From CAITSH01 sp945892985 (lineage in GTDB: Bacteria; Pseudomonadota; Gammaproteobacteria; Burkholderiales; SG8-39), in NCBI GenBank assembly GCA_945892985.1, contig CAMDDU010000019.1, positions 12,245-76,244 on the forward strand: a stretch of 64,000 nucleotides of DNA, given 5' to 3'. This document shows positions 1-9,217 of this stretch, in pieces; positions within the stretch are counted from its first letter, which is position 1, and every line of letters begins with the position of its first letter. The notes below the pieces were generated by a model that was not told where the DNA came from, searched no databases, and saw only the letters and a list, made by a program, of their open reading frames with translations. The position numbers and the translations under genes are program-made.

Positions 1-846
1 CTGCATATTGCGCGTCAATGCGCTGTATTCCAGCCCCTCAATGGAGGTATAAAACCGCTGACCCGGATCCCGGTTTGCCACCAACCGGGATTCAAACATT
101 CCGGCGTCGATTTGCTGGCCCGCCGAAAGATTCTGCCGCGCCACCAAGACCAACCTCCCCTCAGACACGTCCGCGGCCAATAAAATATGTCCGGCGGGAA
201 GGTCCCGAACCACCCGCGAGCCCTCCGCCGGCGCCACCCCCGGCGCAGCACCAGCGGGCACGCTCGAACGCGACAATACCTCGAGCCTATAGGCCTCCGG
301 CTTGAGCAAACCACCTGCCGCCAGCGCCGCGGTGATACGAAGCACGCGCGCGGAATCGTCCAGGTCCTGCGGGCGAAAAGAACGTCCCCGGGCCAGGTCG
401 CGCTTGAGCAGGCGCCCGACGACAGCACTGCGATCTTCGAGCGCATCGGCCTCTGCCATCTCCGCCTGCCGCACGACCAGGTCTGCCTCCCCCAAAACCG
501 TACCCGCAGCGAGGTTGCGCGCCGCGACAACAATATTCTTGGGTGCGCGTACGCTTACCTGAATAAACAGTTGCCATACCGGGGCATCACAACGCACCCG
601 CACCAACTCCTTGGATGGAAAAGGAAAATCCATCCGCGCACCGGCCGGACAGGGGCTGACGCGCAACCTGCCGTCGAGCGCACCGACTTCAACCCGCTCG
701 GCCGCGACCCCGCTTTGCCCCCCCACCCAAGTCCTGACGTCCTGTACCAGGCGATCGCGCGCCGCGGCGGGCGTGTCAGCGGCTTGGGCTGGCAACAAAA
801 AACCAGCGCACAGTCCAATACAAAGCCCCAAAAGCAGTTTAAGCAT
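1..846 (-). CDS. flgA: Flagellar P-ring assembly chaperone FlgA (partial, runs off left edge)
   Basis: FlgA is a periplasmic chaperone needed to assemble the FlgI P ring. The reverse frame is open from an ATG at 846 to base 1, giving 282 codons with the C-terminus outside the window. It starts with a signal peptide (MLKLLLGLCIGLCAGF, cleavage near LPAQA). The reading includes RVSPCPAGARMDFPFP, then VRCDAPVWQLFIQVSV, and then the SAF-like part with NIVVAARNLAAGTVL, which fits the FlgA family. An in-frame GTG at 855 has a better-placed AGGG, so the start may be nine bases upstream. The gene is divergent from the transglycosylase and flgB genes. Identification rests on reading by eye plus the location. 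Confidence 0.85.
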   Translation of the reverse strand, partial: MLKLLLGLCIGLCAGFLLPAQAADTPAAARDRLVQDVRTWVGGQSGVAAERVEVGALDGRLRVSPCPAGARMDFPFPSKELVRVRCDAPVWQLFIQVSVRAPKNIVVAARNLAAGTVLGEADLVVRQAEMAEADALEDRSAVVGRLLKRDLARGRSFRPQDLDDSARVLRITAALAAGGLLKPEAYRLEVLSRSSVPAGAAPGVAPAEGSRVVRDLPAGHILLAADVSEGRLVLVARQNLSAGQQIDAGMFESRLVANRDPGQRFYTSIEGLEYSALTRNMQ

Positions 847-976
847 GGCAATCACTGCAACCCTATCTTTATGAAAGGCTTAGGGTGAACACGCCATCCG
901 CGCTCGCTGGCGCGGCCACCCTGCCCAATGCCCTAGTCTGACCACTTCAGCCCCGGCACGCAACTTTGACAAAAGC

Positions 977-992
977 TGGCACAGCATTTGCT
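977..992 (+). promoter_or_regulatory. Sigma-54 promoter (-24/-12) upstream of the LysM/transglycosylase gene
   Basis: TGGCAC-N5-TTGCT is an exact match to the sigma-54 consensus with correct spacing. It lies 125 bp before the ATG at 1118 and points toward it. Confidence 0.85.
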
Positions 993-1117
993 CAAAAGCC
1001 CTTATCGCAATCAAGCAGACCGTTTTTTGACAGCACGCCAATCTGGGACCCGCTCAACACCATTTGTGCGGGTACTGCGGATCCTCTCAACCCTACTGAC
1101 GCGCTGCGGAGCCGAAC

Positions 1118-2380
1118 ATGAAGATCGACAGCAAATTCAGCGAACTACTCGCCCACCAGACGAGTGGCGGCAGCAATCCCGGTCGCCTCTCCAGCGGAAC
1201 CCTGCAGCAAGATTTTCGCCAAATACTGCAAGAGGCTGCCCAAACAAAGCCGGCCGCGCCGCGACCGACCGCGCCGGCTTCGACCACAAGCAGCACGACA
1301 ACATCCGCCGCTACGCCAGACGCAGCCTTTGCCGTCACCGTACGCGAGAACGACACCCTGGCCAATATCGCGCGTCGGGCACTCGAGGCACGGGGCCTGG
1401 ATTCCAGCCCCCAGGCGTCGCTACGGGCCGCCTTGCAACTCGCCAAGGACAATAAACTGCCCAATGCCGACCTGATCTTCCCGGGGCAAAAAATAAACCT
1501 GTCAGCCCTGCCCACGGGCAAAGCTGAGAACGGATTCGAATACAACACGCCGGAAGAGGCTAAGAATAAAGCAACAGCCAATGTAAGCCTCCCCCAAAAC
1601 CCGAGCACCCAAAGCATGCTCGCAAAACAAAAGGGGCAAGCAGTCATAGCGCAACCGGGTACAAGCAGAAATACCCCAGGCCGCGACGGACCAACAGCCA
1701 ACCCCATACTGGAAAAAACACTCGATCGCGCCGTCAGCCTGGGCTATGTCAATCGAGCGCAAAAACATGCGGTGCGTGACAAAATTCTGTCGCTGGCAAA
1801 TGAGCATCGTTTTTCCCCCGATGACCTTGCCGTTGTCACGCTGATAGAGAGCGACGGCATGAACCCCAAGGCCACCAACGGTCGTTGCCACGGACTCATA
1901 CAGTTTTGCGACGGCCCCAACCGCGGTGCCGCCACGGTGGGCTTCAAACACAACGCCAAGGCCATCACCGAACTTGGCGTTCTGGATCAACTCGACTTGG
2001 TGGGCAAGTATTTCGAGGAGACCGGCTTGCGCCAATTTGGCAAGTCCAAGCCCGCTTCGCTAGACGACCTTTACCTGACCGTACTCACCCCCGCAGCACG
2101 GCGCGAGCGCGGCAGTGACGTTGAGCTCGATATTGCCGGCCAGCAGGCTGCAAGCTTGTACCCGGGCAACGACACCTCATCAACGATTACGCGCACTTCG
2201 CTGCTCGAGGGCCTGCGCCAGAACGCACGCGGCAAACTCGCCGCCCCCATTGCCCAACCCGCCCAAGCCAATACCCCCGCCCAGCCCGCCCTCCCCCAGC
2301 CCGCCCTCCCCCAACCCAACCGCAACGCACCCATGCGGGTGAGTGCGCTGTCATTCTCGCAACAGGGCAAGTTTCGCTAG
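1118..2380 (+). CDS. LysM-containing lytic transglycosylase-like protein, flagellum-associated
   Basis: This 420-aa protein probably cleaves peptidoglycan to let the flagellar rod through. Residues ~70-130 form a LysM-like peptidoglycan-binding segment (VRENDTLANIARRAL ... LIFPGQKINL). Residues ~190-360 resemble an SLT-type transglycosylase: E244 sits in TLIESDGMNPKATNG followed by CHGLIQF, the usual catalytic-Glu and G-L-M/I-Q pattern. The tail is Pro/Ala/Gln-rich with a tandem AQPALPQP-like repeat. No classical signal peptide is visible, so export through the flagellar apparatus is possible. GGAG at 1108 supports the start. It has its own sigma-54 promoter and sits between flgA and flgB. 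FlgJ in this cluster has no muramidase domain, which makes this the obvious substitute. The pairing is an inference. Confidence 0.7.
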   Translation: MKIDSKFSELLAHQTSGGSNPGRLSSGTLQQDFRQILQEAAQTKPAAPRPTAPASTTSSTTTSAATPDAAFAVTVRENDTLANIARRALEARGLDSSPQASLRAALQLAKDNKLPNADLIFPGQKINLSALPTGKAENGFEYNTPEEAKNKATANVSLPQNPSTQSMLAKQKGQAVIAQPGTSRNTPGRDGPTANPILEKTLDRAVSLGYVNRAQKHAVRDKILSLANEHRFSPDDLAVVTLIESDGMNPKATNGRCHGLIQFCDGPNRGAATVGFKHNAKAITELGVLDQLDLVGKYFEETGLRQFGKSKPASLDDLYLTVLTPAARRERGSDVELDIAGQQAASLYPGNDTSSTITRTSLLEGLRQNARGKLAAPIAQPAQANTPAQPALPQPALPQPNRNAPMRVSALSFSQQGKFR

Positions 2381-2433
2381 CCCCGCCATGCAGCCGACAC
2401 CCTATCCGGCACACAAGCGGCACCCCATGCAGT

Positions 2434-2491
2434 GGCAAAAATCTGCCACCGCCTGCGGCAAGCCGGCTGCCGTCGGCGGCAGACTTTTGCC
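2434..2491. repeat. Imperfect inverted repeat; two GGCA-N6-TGCC palindromes upstream of flgB
   Basis: Arms at 2434-2447 and 2478-2491 match at 13 of 14 positions when one is reverse-complemented. Each arm is itself a GGCA-N6-TGCC palindrome. The pair lies 64-121 bp upstream of the flgB sigma-54 promoter, which suits an activator-binding site. It could also be a hairpin terminator for the upstream gene, although no T-run follows. Confidence 0.55.
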
Positions 2492-2554
2492 CCCCTTGCT
2501 GCCACCCCCGTCATTGGCTGGGCAAGGACGCCCGAAATCGCCAAAAACCGCTTC

Positions 2555-2570
2555 TGGCACACGCTTTGCT
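2555..2570 (+). promoter_or_regulatory. Sigma-54 promoter of the flgB operon
   Basis: TGGCAC-N5-TTGCT with exact -24/-12 spacing, 84 bp upstream of the flgB ATG. It probably drives flgBCDEFGHIJKL. Confidence 0.9.
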
Positions 2571-2653
2571 TATACCCCTTCAATAGTAAAAATTATGCCA
2601 GTCCCATTCACAACAGAGTCGACCGTTACCACCAAAACTTGAGCGCCCCCACC

Positions 2654-3040
2654 ATGGACCTTCTTCCCAACACTTTCGGCATCCACGAACAAGCCCTGCG
2701 CAACAGAAGCCAGCGGGTAGAGCTGCTCGCGACCAACATCGCCAACGCCAGCACGCCGCGCTTCAAAGCCCGCGACATGGACTTCAAGCAAGCCCTTGGG
2801 ATGGCTCAAACCGAGGCGCTCAAGACGACCAATTCACGCCACTTTGACACGGCCGAGGCGGCGAGCAGCCCGGGCGGGCTCAAGTACCGCATCCCGTTCA
2901 ACGCCAGCATAGACGGCAACACCGTCGAAATGAGCGTGGAACAGGCGCAGTTCGGCAAGGCCTCAGCCGATTACCGGGCCAGCCTTATGTTCATTGAAAA
3001 CAGAGTCAGCGGTATCAAGCGCGCGTTGCGCGGGGAGTAA
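2654..3040 (+). CDS. flgB: Flagellar basal-body rod protein FlgB
   Basis: FlgB is a proximal rod subunit of the periplasmic drive shaft, exported by the flagellar type III system. The 128-aa product has the usual length. The N-terminus carries the rod/hook family signature: EQALRNRSQRVELLATNIANASTPRFKARD. The ATG at 2654 is chosen because the longer upstream extension of the open frame (from 2432) has no FlgB-like sequence and contains the sigma-54 promoter. The ribosome binding site is weak. First gene of the flgB-L operon; flgC follows after 5 bp. Confidence 0.95.
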   Translation: MDLLPNTFGIHEQALRNRSQRVELLATNIANASTPRFKARDMDFKQALGMAQTEALKTTNSRHFDTAEAASSPGGLKYRIPFNASIDGNTVEMSVEQAQFGKASADYRASLMFIENRVSGIKRALRGE

Positions 3041-3045
3041 TCAAT

Positions 3046-3471
3046 ATGTCTATCTCAAGCATTTTCGGTATCGCCGGCAGCGCTCTCAACGCCCAGCAGG
3101 TGCGCATGAACGTTACCGCCTCCAACCTCGCCAACGCCGGCACCACCGCCTCGAGCGAGGGTGAGGCCTTCAAGGCGAAGCGTGTGGTGTTCCAGGCCCT
3201 GCTCGAAAAAGAACAATCCGGCGGCGGCACACCCAACACCGGTGGCGTCAAGATTGACAAAATTATCGATGACACCTCGCCCGCATCAAAAATATACGAA
3301 CCGAGCCACCCCCAGGCCGACGCCAAGGGTTATCTGTACAAGGCCAACGTCAACGAGGTTACCGAAATGGTCGAAATGATGGACGCCGCCCGTTCCTTCC
3401 AGAACAACGTTGAAGTCGTGAACACCGCCCGCGATCTGATGGTGCGCACGATAGACACCATCAAAAACTGA
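3046..3471 (+). CDS. flgC: Flagellar basal-body rod protein FlgC
   Basis: FlgC is a proximal rod protein that assembles with FlgB and FlgF. It is 141 aa, the usual size. The N-terminal signature ALNAQQVRMNVTASNLANAGT and the C-terminal helix MVEMMDAARSFQNNVEVVNT, the two helical ends shared by axial proteins, are both present. GGGAG lies upstream of the ATG. It follows flgB by 5 bp and precedes flgD by 17 bp, so the genes are surely cotranscribed. Confidence 0.95.
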   Translation: MSISSIFGIAGSALNAQQVRMNVTASNLANAGTTASSEGEAFKAKRVVFQALLEKEQSGGGTPNTGGVKIDKIIDDTSPASKIYEPSHPQADAKGYLYKANVNEVTEMVEMMDAARSFQNNVEVVNTARDLMVRTIDTIKN

Positions 3472-3488
3472 ACAAAGGTAAGCACGCC

Positions 3489-4172
3489 ATGACCAGCACA
3501 GTGAACACCGGAAACCTCGCCACCATTACCCGCACGGCAGATGCCCAGGCCGCCCTGGGCAAACAAAACGAGGCCATGGGCAAGAGCGAATTTCTTACCC
3601 TCTTCACCGCCCAATTGAAGAACCAGAACCCGCTCGAGCCGGTCAAAAACGAGGCCTTTGTAGCGCAGCTGGCGCAGTTCTCGCAGCTCGAGGCCACCAC
3701 CACCATGGCCGCATCGCTAAGCAACCTGGTTGGCTCCATGCAGGGCGACCGCATGATGTCCGGGTCCTCCCTGATCGGCAAACAAGTAGCCGCGGTCGGG
3801 ATCCCCGCCATATTGAGCGGCGGCAACCCCGTGACCTCGATGATCGACCTGCCCAACGGGGCAGACAGCGTCAAGATCGAATTCTTCGACCCAAGCGGCG
3901 CGCCGGTGCGCGCCGATACGCTTGGCAGCCAGGCCAAGGGCCAAACCTCCTTCATCTGGGACGGCACCGACGACAATGGCATCGCCCTGCCCGATGGCAA
4001 CTACAGCATCGTCGCCACCGCCACCCTGGCCGGCCAGAGCAGCGTCATCCCGGTCAGCACCCTTGCGCAGGTATGGAGCGTCAGCGCGCCGGCCGGCAGC
4101 CAGGACCTCAGCCTCGAGGTGGGCCAGGGCATCAGCGTTCCGTTATCGCGCGTCACCCGCGTCGGCGGCTAA
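3489..4172 (+). CDS. flgD: Flagellar hook-capping scaffold protein FlgD
   Basis: FlgD forms the temporary cap at the growing hook tip and directs FlgE polymerisation. The 227-aa product shows the conserved N-terminal motif FLTLFTAQLKNQNPLEP, with QLAQFSQLEA next. The C-terminal half is a Tudor/Ig-like part containing FIWDGTDDNGIALPDGNYSI, typical of FlgD. Length is normal. Located between flgC and the unusually long flgE. Confidence 0.95.
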   Translation: MTSTVNTGNLATITRTADAQAALGKQNEAMGKSEFLTLFTAQLKNQNPLEPVKNEAFVAQLAQFSQLEATTTMAASLSNLVGSMQGDRMMSGSSLIGKQVAAVGIPAILSGGNPVTSMIDLPNGADSVKIEFFDPSGAPVRADTLGSQAKGQTSFIWDGTDDNGIALPDGNYSIVATATLAGQSSVIPVSTLAQVWSVSAPAGSQDLSLEVGQGISVPLSRVTRVGG

Positions 4173-4212
4173 ACCACTTTTTATTTTCCAGTTCTGAACC
4201 AAGGAGCGTCTC

Positions 4213-7200
4213 ATGTCTTTTTACACCGCACTGACCGGGCTTAACGCAGCGACCGCGCAACTGGGCGTAACCAGCAACAACATCGCCAACGTCGGCACCT
4301 CGGGCTTCAAGCGCTCGCGCGCCGACTTCGGCGACATTTTCGCCACCTCACCGCTGCAAAAAGCCTCCAGCGTCATCGGCCAGGGCGTCTCACTGAAGCA
4401 GGTCAGCCAGGAGTTCAGCCAGGGCAACATCGCGACATCATCAAACGCGCTCGACCTGGCGATTACCGGCGACGGATTTTTCCCGCTCAAATCGGCCGAC
4501 GGCCTGCAAAACATTTACACCCGTAATGGCGCGTTCACCATGAACGACCAATACAACGTGGTCAACTCGGCGGGGCAGGCACTGATGGCAGCCTCGGTCG
4601 ACAGTAGCGGCAAGGCCGACCTGGGTAACCTCAACCGCCTCGCCATCCCGAAAAAAACCACCGGTGACGCCAAGCAAACTTCGCTGGTCAAACTGGGCCT
4701 GAATTTCCCGGCTGACGCCAAGGTCGTCACCGCCGCCTTTAACCGCACCAACGCGGCCACCTACAACAAAACAACCGCCCTGACCGTGTATGACCAGGGC
4801 GGCAACGGTTACCTCGCCACCGTCTACTACGCCAAGACCCAGAACGCCAGCCAGGGCAGCCCGTACAACAAATGGCAGACCTATGTGTACATCGGTGACT
4901 CCGCGGTCAACGCCTCGCTGATCCAGGCCACCGATGAAAACAACCAAAAACTGTACGTCAACAAATACGGCCAACTCAAGTCCGAGGTCGAAGTTGCCGA
5001 CCAGCTGGTCAACCGCAAAACGCAAATGTTCGCGCTCGACAACCTGACCGACAAACGCACCTCGGTACCCGCCTCCATCATCGGCACGACAGTGGCAGGG
5101 TCCAAGACCAAGGCTGCGGACGGCACCGACTACACGATAGATTTGACGGCGGAAAAAGGCATCAATTTCTCCACCATCAGTGCCACCAACAAGGCGATGC
5201 TCACCTCGCTGTTCGCGATCGATGTGGACGGCTCCAACAAGCCCGTCACCATCGACATGAGCCGCCTTGCCAGCCAGAACAAAACGCTGACCGGCATCGA
5301 TATCGCCAAGGAAATGAGCAATGAGATCAACAGCACTTTCGGCGATAACCGTTATTGGGATTTCACCACCGCCGACGCGAGCAAGAAATTCACTATCGGT
5401 TCTGGCACGGGCAGCCTGGCCATAGACCTCGCCGACACCATAAAAACCGACAGGATTGCGTTCACTGCAGCAACCGGGGCCGGCGACATAATCGTCGGTG
5501 GACAGACCGTCAATATACCCGCAGCCAGGACAGCCATAGAGGTCGCTGCCCTCGTCAAGACCGCCCTTTCAACCGCGGGCGGCGTCTTCCAGGCTGGGGT
5601 TCATGCTGGCGCAACCATCACCGACAATGGCAACGGCTCCATCAGCATCGCCTACTCCGCGGTCGATAGCGCCAAGGACGCTGTCGGCGCGCCCGCCGCC
5701 TTTACCCCACTCCCGGCCGTCACTGCTGGCGGCGGCTCGTCCGGCGTGATTACCACCTCCACCCCCACCACGCTGCAGCGCGCCGACAAAATGACCTTTT
5801 CAGCTGCCACCACGGCCGGGAACATCACTGTTGCCGGGGTTACAGTCGCCGTCACGGCAGGCATGAGCGCGGCCAACGTAGCGGCTGCGGTAAAAGCCGC
5901 CGTCGACGCGAACGCCTTTATCACAGGCAACGCCGGGCGATCCATAACGAATAATGGCGACGGCTCAATCACCCTCAAGTACGCAGCGGCCGATTCCAAG
6001 GCCATCACCCTCAGTTATAGCGACACCGGCGTCACCGGCGTAACGGCGCCACTGGTCGAAACCAATCCGGCTATCACCGACACCATGACGACCAAACAAG
6101 TCGTCGACGCGATGCAGGTGCGCATAAACCGGGCGGTCTCGACCGGCGCAACCCCCGATGTAGGGATCAAGGTAAGCTACGACCCTGTCACCGCCGGGTT
6201 CAAGTTCGTCCCCGCAGACGGGATTACGGCGCTGACACTGCGTGGGGGCACCACCACCTCCACCTCCAACGATTTACTTGGGCTGGGCATCACCAGCGCG
6301 ACGTTAGCGGCCGATGGCTCCTACGTCACCAACGATTCCATCAAGCCCAACGGCAACCCCATACGTGCCGCCGCCGACCAACGCTACGGCGTCAAGGTCG
6401 ACTTCGACAGCGTGACACAAAAGTTCACCGTCTCCTCAGGTAAAACCGGCGACTCCTCCAGCATCGCCCTGTCAAACGTTAACAATTTCGCGAAGTCCCT
6501 GATGGGCTTGGCGAACAACAGTGTCACCACATCAACGGCGGCACTACGCGGTATCACCTCGTCGCCGGCTATAACCCGCGGATCGACCATCGGCATCAAC
6601 GTCGACAACAACTTCCCCGTCGACACGACCAACAACCGCTTTGTCGTCACGGTGGACAACGTCAAGGGCGAGATCGTTATCCCGCCAAGCGCCAACTACA
6701 CGCTGGACGGCTTTATGGCGCAACTGCAAAACCGCATCAACCTTCTCGCCAACGATGCCGGAAACAGCGTATCGGGTGTCAAGGTCGAATACGAGCGCGG
6801 CACCAACAGCTTCAAATTCACCAGCGGCACCGCCTCCAGCGACTCGTTCATCAAGATCTCGGGCAGCAGCATGTGGGGCCTGGCAAACGCCACCGCCGGC
6901 CGTGGCGAGACCTCAAGCTGGACCAAACCAACCCAGTTCACGACACTGGTCAACGGCGTCCCCGTGCCCAAATACATCGATGAACGCGGCCTGGAGACCA
7001 CCAGCACCGACGGCTTTACGACCCTGCCCGAATGGTCGGCGGTCTACTACGACAAGGGCGAACTGACTTTTGACACCGGCGGAAAACTGCTCTCCCCCAA
7101 AAGCGGCTCCCAGCTCGACACGGTGTTCCTTGCCGACGGTAAGGGCGCACTGCGCATCAACATCGACTACTCAGCCTCGTCACAGTTCTCCTCCCCCTTC

Positions 7201-7593
7201 GCCGTGCTCTCGCAGGCACAGGATGGCTCACCCGAGGGCGATCTGGTCGGCGTGAATATCGGCGACGACGGTCTGGTCAATGCCAGCTACTCAAACGGCT
7301 CGCAAAGGGCGCTAGGAAAAATCATTCTTGCCAACTTTTCCAACGCCAACGGCCTGCGCCAGATCGGCGACGGCAGTTTTAACGCTAGCGCCGCCTCCGG
7401 TACGGCAGTGCTTGGCGAGGCCGGCGGCGCCGGATTCGGCACCCTGCGTGCCGGTGCGCGCGAACGGGCCAACGTCGACCTCACCCAGGAACTGGTGGAC
7501 TTGATCACCGCACAGCGTAACTTCCAGGCCTCTGCCAAAGCGATTGAGACGAGCACTTCGCTGACGCAGACCATCATCCAAATCCGTAACTAA
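4213..7593 (+). CDS. flgE: Flagellar hook protein FlgE, very large (1126 aa)
   Basis: FlgE polymerises into the hook, the universal joint between rod and filament. The N-terminus (YTALTGLNAATAQLGVTS, then NNIANVGTSGFKRSRAD) and C-terminus (LVDLITAQRNFQASAKAI, then ETSTSLTQTIIQIRN) are canonical. Usual FlgE is about 400 aa; this one is 1126. The extra mass is in the middle. Residues ~412-488 and ~522-596 are two copies of one module (GDIIVGGQTVNIP/GNITVAGVTVAVT, and TDNGNGSISIAYSA/TNNGDGSITLKYAA). Segments near 634 and 835 resemble flagellin_IN elements (MQVRINRAVS, LQNRINLLAN). AAGGAGCG supports the start. The frame is open with no sign of decay, so the size appears real. Confidence 0.93.
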   Translation: MSFYTALTGLNAATAQLGVTSNNIANVGTSGFKRSRADFGDIFATSPLQKASSVIGQGVSLKQVSQEFSQGNIATSSNALDLAITGDGFFPLKSADGLQNIYTRNGAFTMNDQYNVVNSAGQALMAASVDSSGKADLGNLNRLAIPKKTTGDAKQTSLVKLGLNFPADAKVVTAAFNRTNAATYNKTTALTVYDQGGNGYLATVYYAKTQNASQGSPYNKWQTYVYIGDSAVNASLIQATDENNQKLYVNKYGQLKSEVEVADQLVNRKTQMFALDNLTDKRTSVPASIIGTTVAGSKTKAADGTDYTIDLTAEKGINFSTISATNKAMLTSLFAIDVDGSNKPVTIDMSRLASQNKTLTGIDIAKEMSNEINSTFGDNRYWDFTTADASKKFTIGSGTGSLAIDLADTIKTDRIAFTAATGAGDIIVGGQTVNIPAARTAIEVAALVKTALSTAGGVFQAGVHAGATITDNGNGSISIAYSAVDSAKDAVGAPAAFTPLPAVTAGGGSSGVITTSTPTTLQRADKMTFSAATTAGNITVAGVTVAVTAGMSAANVAAAVKAAVDANAFITGNAGRSITNNGDGSITLKYAAADSKAITLSYSDTGVTGVTAPLVETNPAITDTMTTKQVVDAMQVRINRAVSTGATPDVGIKVSYDPVTAGFKFVPADGITALTLRGGTTTSTSNDLLGLGITSATLAADGSYVTNDSIKPNGNPIRAAADQRYGVKVDFDSVTQKFTVSSGKTGDSSSIALSNVNNFAKSLMGLANNSVTTSTAALRGITSSPAITRGSTIGINVDNNFPVDTTNNRFVVTVDNVKGEIVIPPSANYTLDGFMAQLQNRINLLANDAGNSVSGVKVEYERGTNSFKFTSGTASSDSFIKISGSSMWGLANATAGRGETSSWTKPTQFTTLVNGVPVPKYIDERGLETTSTDGFTTLPEWSAVYYDKGELTFDTGGKLLSPKSGSQLDTVFLADGKGALRINIDYSASSQFSSPFAVLSQAQDGSPEGDLVGVNIGDDGLVNASYSNGSQRALGKIILANFSNANGLRQIGDGSFNASAASGTAVLGEAGGAGFGTLRAGARERANVDLTQELVDLITAQRNFQASAKAIETSTSLTQTIIQIRN

Positions 7594-7614
7594 GCCTAAA
7601 CCGGGAACGCGATC

Positions 7615-8391
7615 ATGGACAAACTGATATACACCGCGATGAGCAGCATTAGCGAGAGCGGGAGCCCACGGCAGCAGTTGAACAACGAAATCGCCAACCT
7701 CTCCACGCCCGGCTTCAAGTCCAGTTTTTCTGCTGCCATGAAGACGGTGAAAGTATCAGGTCCGGGCTTTGATTCGCGCTACATCCCGACCAGCACGGCC
7801 TACGACCGCATCTCCCTTGCCCCCGGCCCGCGCATGTACACCGGCGTGCCGCTGGATATCGCCATGAACGGCAACACAGTACTGGGCGTGACGGCGGGCA
7901 ATGGCGAACTCGCCTTTACCCGTCGCGGCGACCTGCGCGTCGGCAGCAACGGCATAGTGGAAACCGGCTCCGGCCAGGGCGTACGCGGCGAAAGCGGCCC
8001 CATCACCGCGCCGGCCGGATATTCGGTGGAGGTCACCGGCGACGGCTCAATGTACGCAGTGAGCGCGGGCAAACTGGAACCGGCGGCGCGAACGCTGATC
8101 GGCAAACTGTTATTGCGCGATGCCAGCGAAACACCGCTGGAGCGGCGCGAAGACGGCCTGTTCACGCCGGCCCCCAAACCCGGTGCGACCGAAAAACAGA
8201 GTGGCGCCGATATCAAGGACGGGAAACAAACCCCTTCCATCAGTGTCGCCGCCCTCGAGGGCAGCAACGTGTCCACGTTTGGCGCGATGACAAGGCTGCT
8301 CGATTACAGCCGCAGCTACGAAGCGAATATCAAATTTATCAAAGAAGCGAAAACTCTGGACGAGTCCGGCGCTTCGATGATGAAGGCCTGA
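7615..8391 (+). CDS. flgF: Flagellar basal-body rod protein FlgF
   Basis: FlgF is a proximal rod component between FlgC and FlgG. The 258-aa product begins MDKLIYTAMSSI, typical of FlgF, with NNEIANLSTPGFKSSF as the axial-protein signature. The middle has the FlgF/G/E core (LDIAMNGNTVLGV ... AFTRRGDLRVGSNG). The C-terminal helix is LLDYSRSYEANIKFIKEA. It lies 21 bp after flgE and 40 bp before flgG. FlgF is usually about 245-255 aa, so length is normal. Confidence 0.93.
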   Translation: MDKLIYTAMSSISESGSPRQQLNNEIANLSTPGFKSSFSAAMKTVKVSGPGFDSRYIPTSTAYDRISLAPGPRMYTGVPLDIAMNGNTVLGVTAGNGELAFTRRGDLRVGSNGIVETGSGQGVRGESGPITAPAGYSVEVTGDGSMYAVSAGKLEPAARTLIGKLLLRDASETPLERREDGLFTPAPKPGATEKQSGADIKDGKQTPSISVAALEGSNVSTFGAMTRLLDYSRSYEANIKFIKEAKTLDESGASMMKA

Positions 8392-8431
8392 AGATGGCTT
8401 TGCGAATAACAGCTAAAAAAGGAGCAGTGTA

Positions 8432-9217
8432 ATGGATGCCTCAATGTGGGTAGCAAAAACCGGCCTCGATGCGCAGCAGACGCGCATGGCGGTCATTTCA
8501 AACAACCTGGCCAACGTCAACACCAACGGCTTCAAGCGCGCTCGCGCGGTGTTCGAGGACCTGCTCTACCAAAACGTGCGTCAAGCGGGGGGGCAGACCT
8601 CGGCCAATGACCGCGCACCGACAGGCCTGATGCTGGGCACCGGTACGCGCATCATCGCCACCGAAAAAATGCATGTCCAGGGCAATATGATCAACACCCA
8701 GAATGCCCTTGACGTGGCGGTACAGGGCGACGGATTCTTCCAGGTGTTGCAGCCAGACGGCAGCCTCGCCTATACCCGGGATGGCAGCTTCAAGCTGTCG
8801 GCCACCGGGCAATTGGTCACCTCCAACGGCTCGCTTCTGCAACCGGCGATCACCATTCCGGCGAACGCCTCGAGCATCACCATCGGCGCAGATGGCACGG
8901 TCTCGGCGAAGCTCGCCAAGCTCCCCGACCAGCAGGTCCTGGGCAATCTGACGCTGGCGCGTTTCGCCAATCCCGCAGGTTTGGAATCCATAGGCCAGAA
9001 CCTGATGCGCGCGACCTCTGCCAGCGGCGCAGTGCAGCAACTCAGGCCGGGCGTCAACGGTGCCGGTGAGCTGGTTCAAGGTGCGCTCGAGGCCTCGAAC
9101 GTCAACGTCGTCGAAGAGATGGTGAACATGATCGAAACGCAGCGCGCCTACGAGATCAACTCCAAGGCCATCGCCGCCGCCGACCAGATGCTCAAGTTCG
9201 TCAATAACAACCTGTGA
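8432..9217 (+). CDS. flgG: Flagellar distal rod protein FlgG
   Basis: FlgG builds the distal rod through the P and L rings. It is 261 aa, exactly the family norm. Hallmarks are MWVAKTGLDAQQTRMAVISN, then NNLANVNTNGFKRARAVFED, the distal-rod insert LLYQNVRQAGGQ, and the C-terminal VEEMVNMIETQRAYEINSK. AAGGAG lies before the ATG. Its stop overlaps the GTG start of flgH. Confidence 0.97.
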   Translation: MDASMWVAKTGLDAQQTRMAVISNNLANVNTNGFKRARAVFEDLLYQNVRQAGGQTSANDRAPTGLMLGTGTRIIATEKMHVQGNMINTQNALDVAVQGDGFFQVLQPDGSLAYTRDGSFKLSATGQLVTSNGSLLQPAITIPANASSITIGADGTVSAKLAKLPDQQVLGNLTLARFANPAGLESIGQNLMRATSASGAVQQLRPGVNGAGELVQGALEASNVNVVEEMVNMIETQRAYEINSKAIAAADQMLKFVNNNL

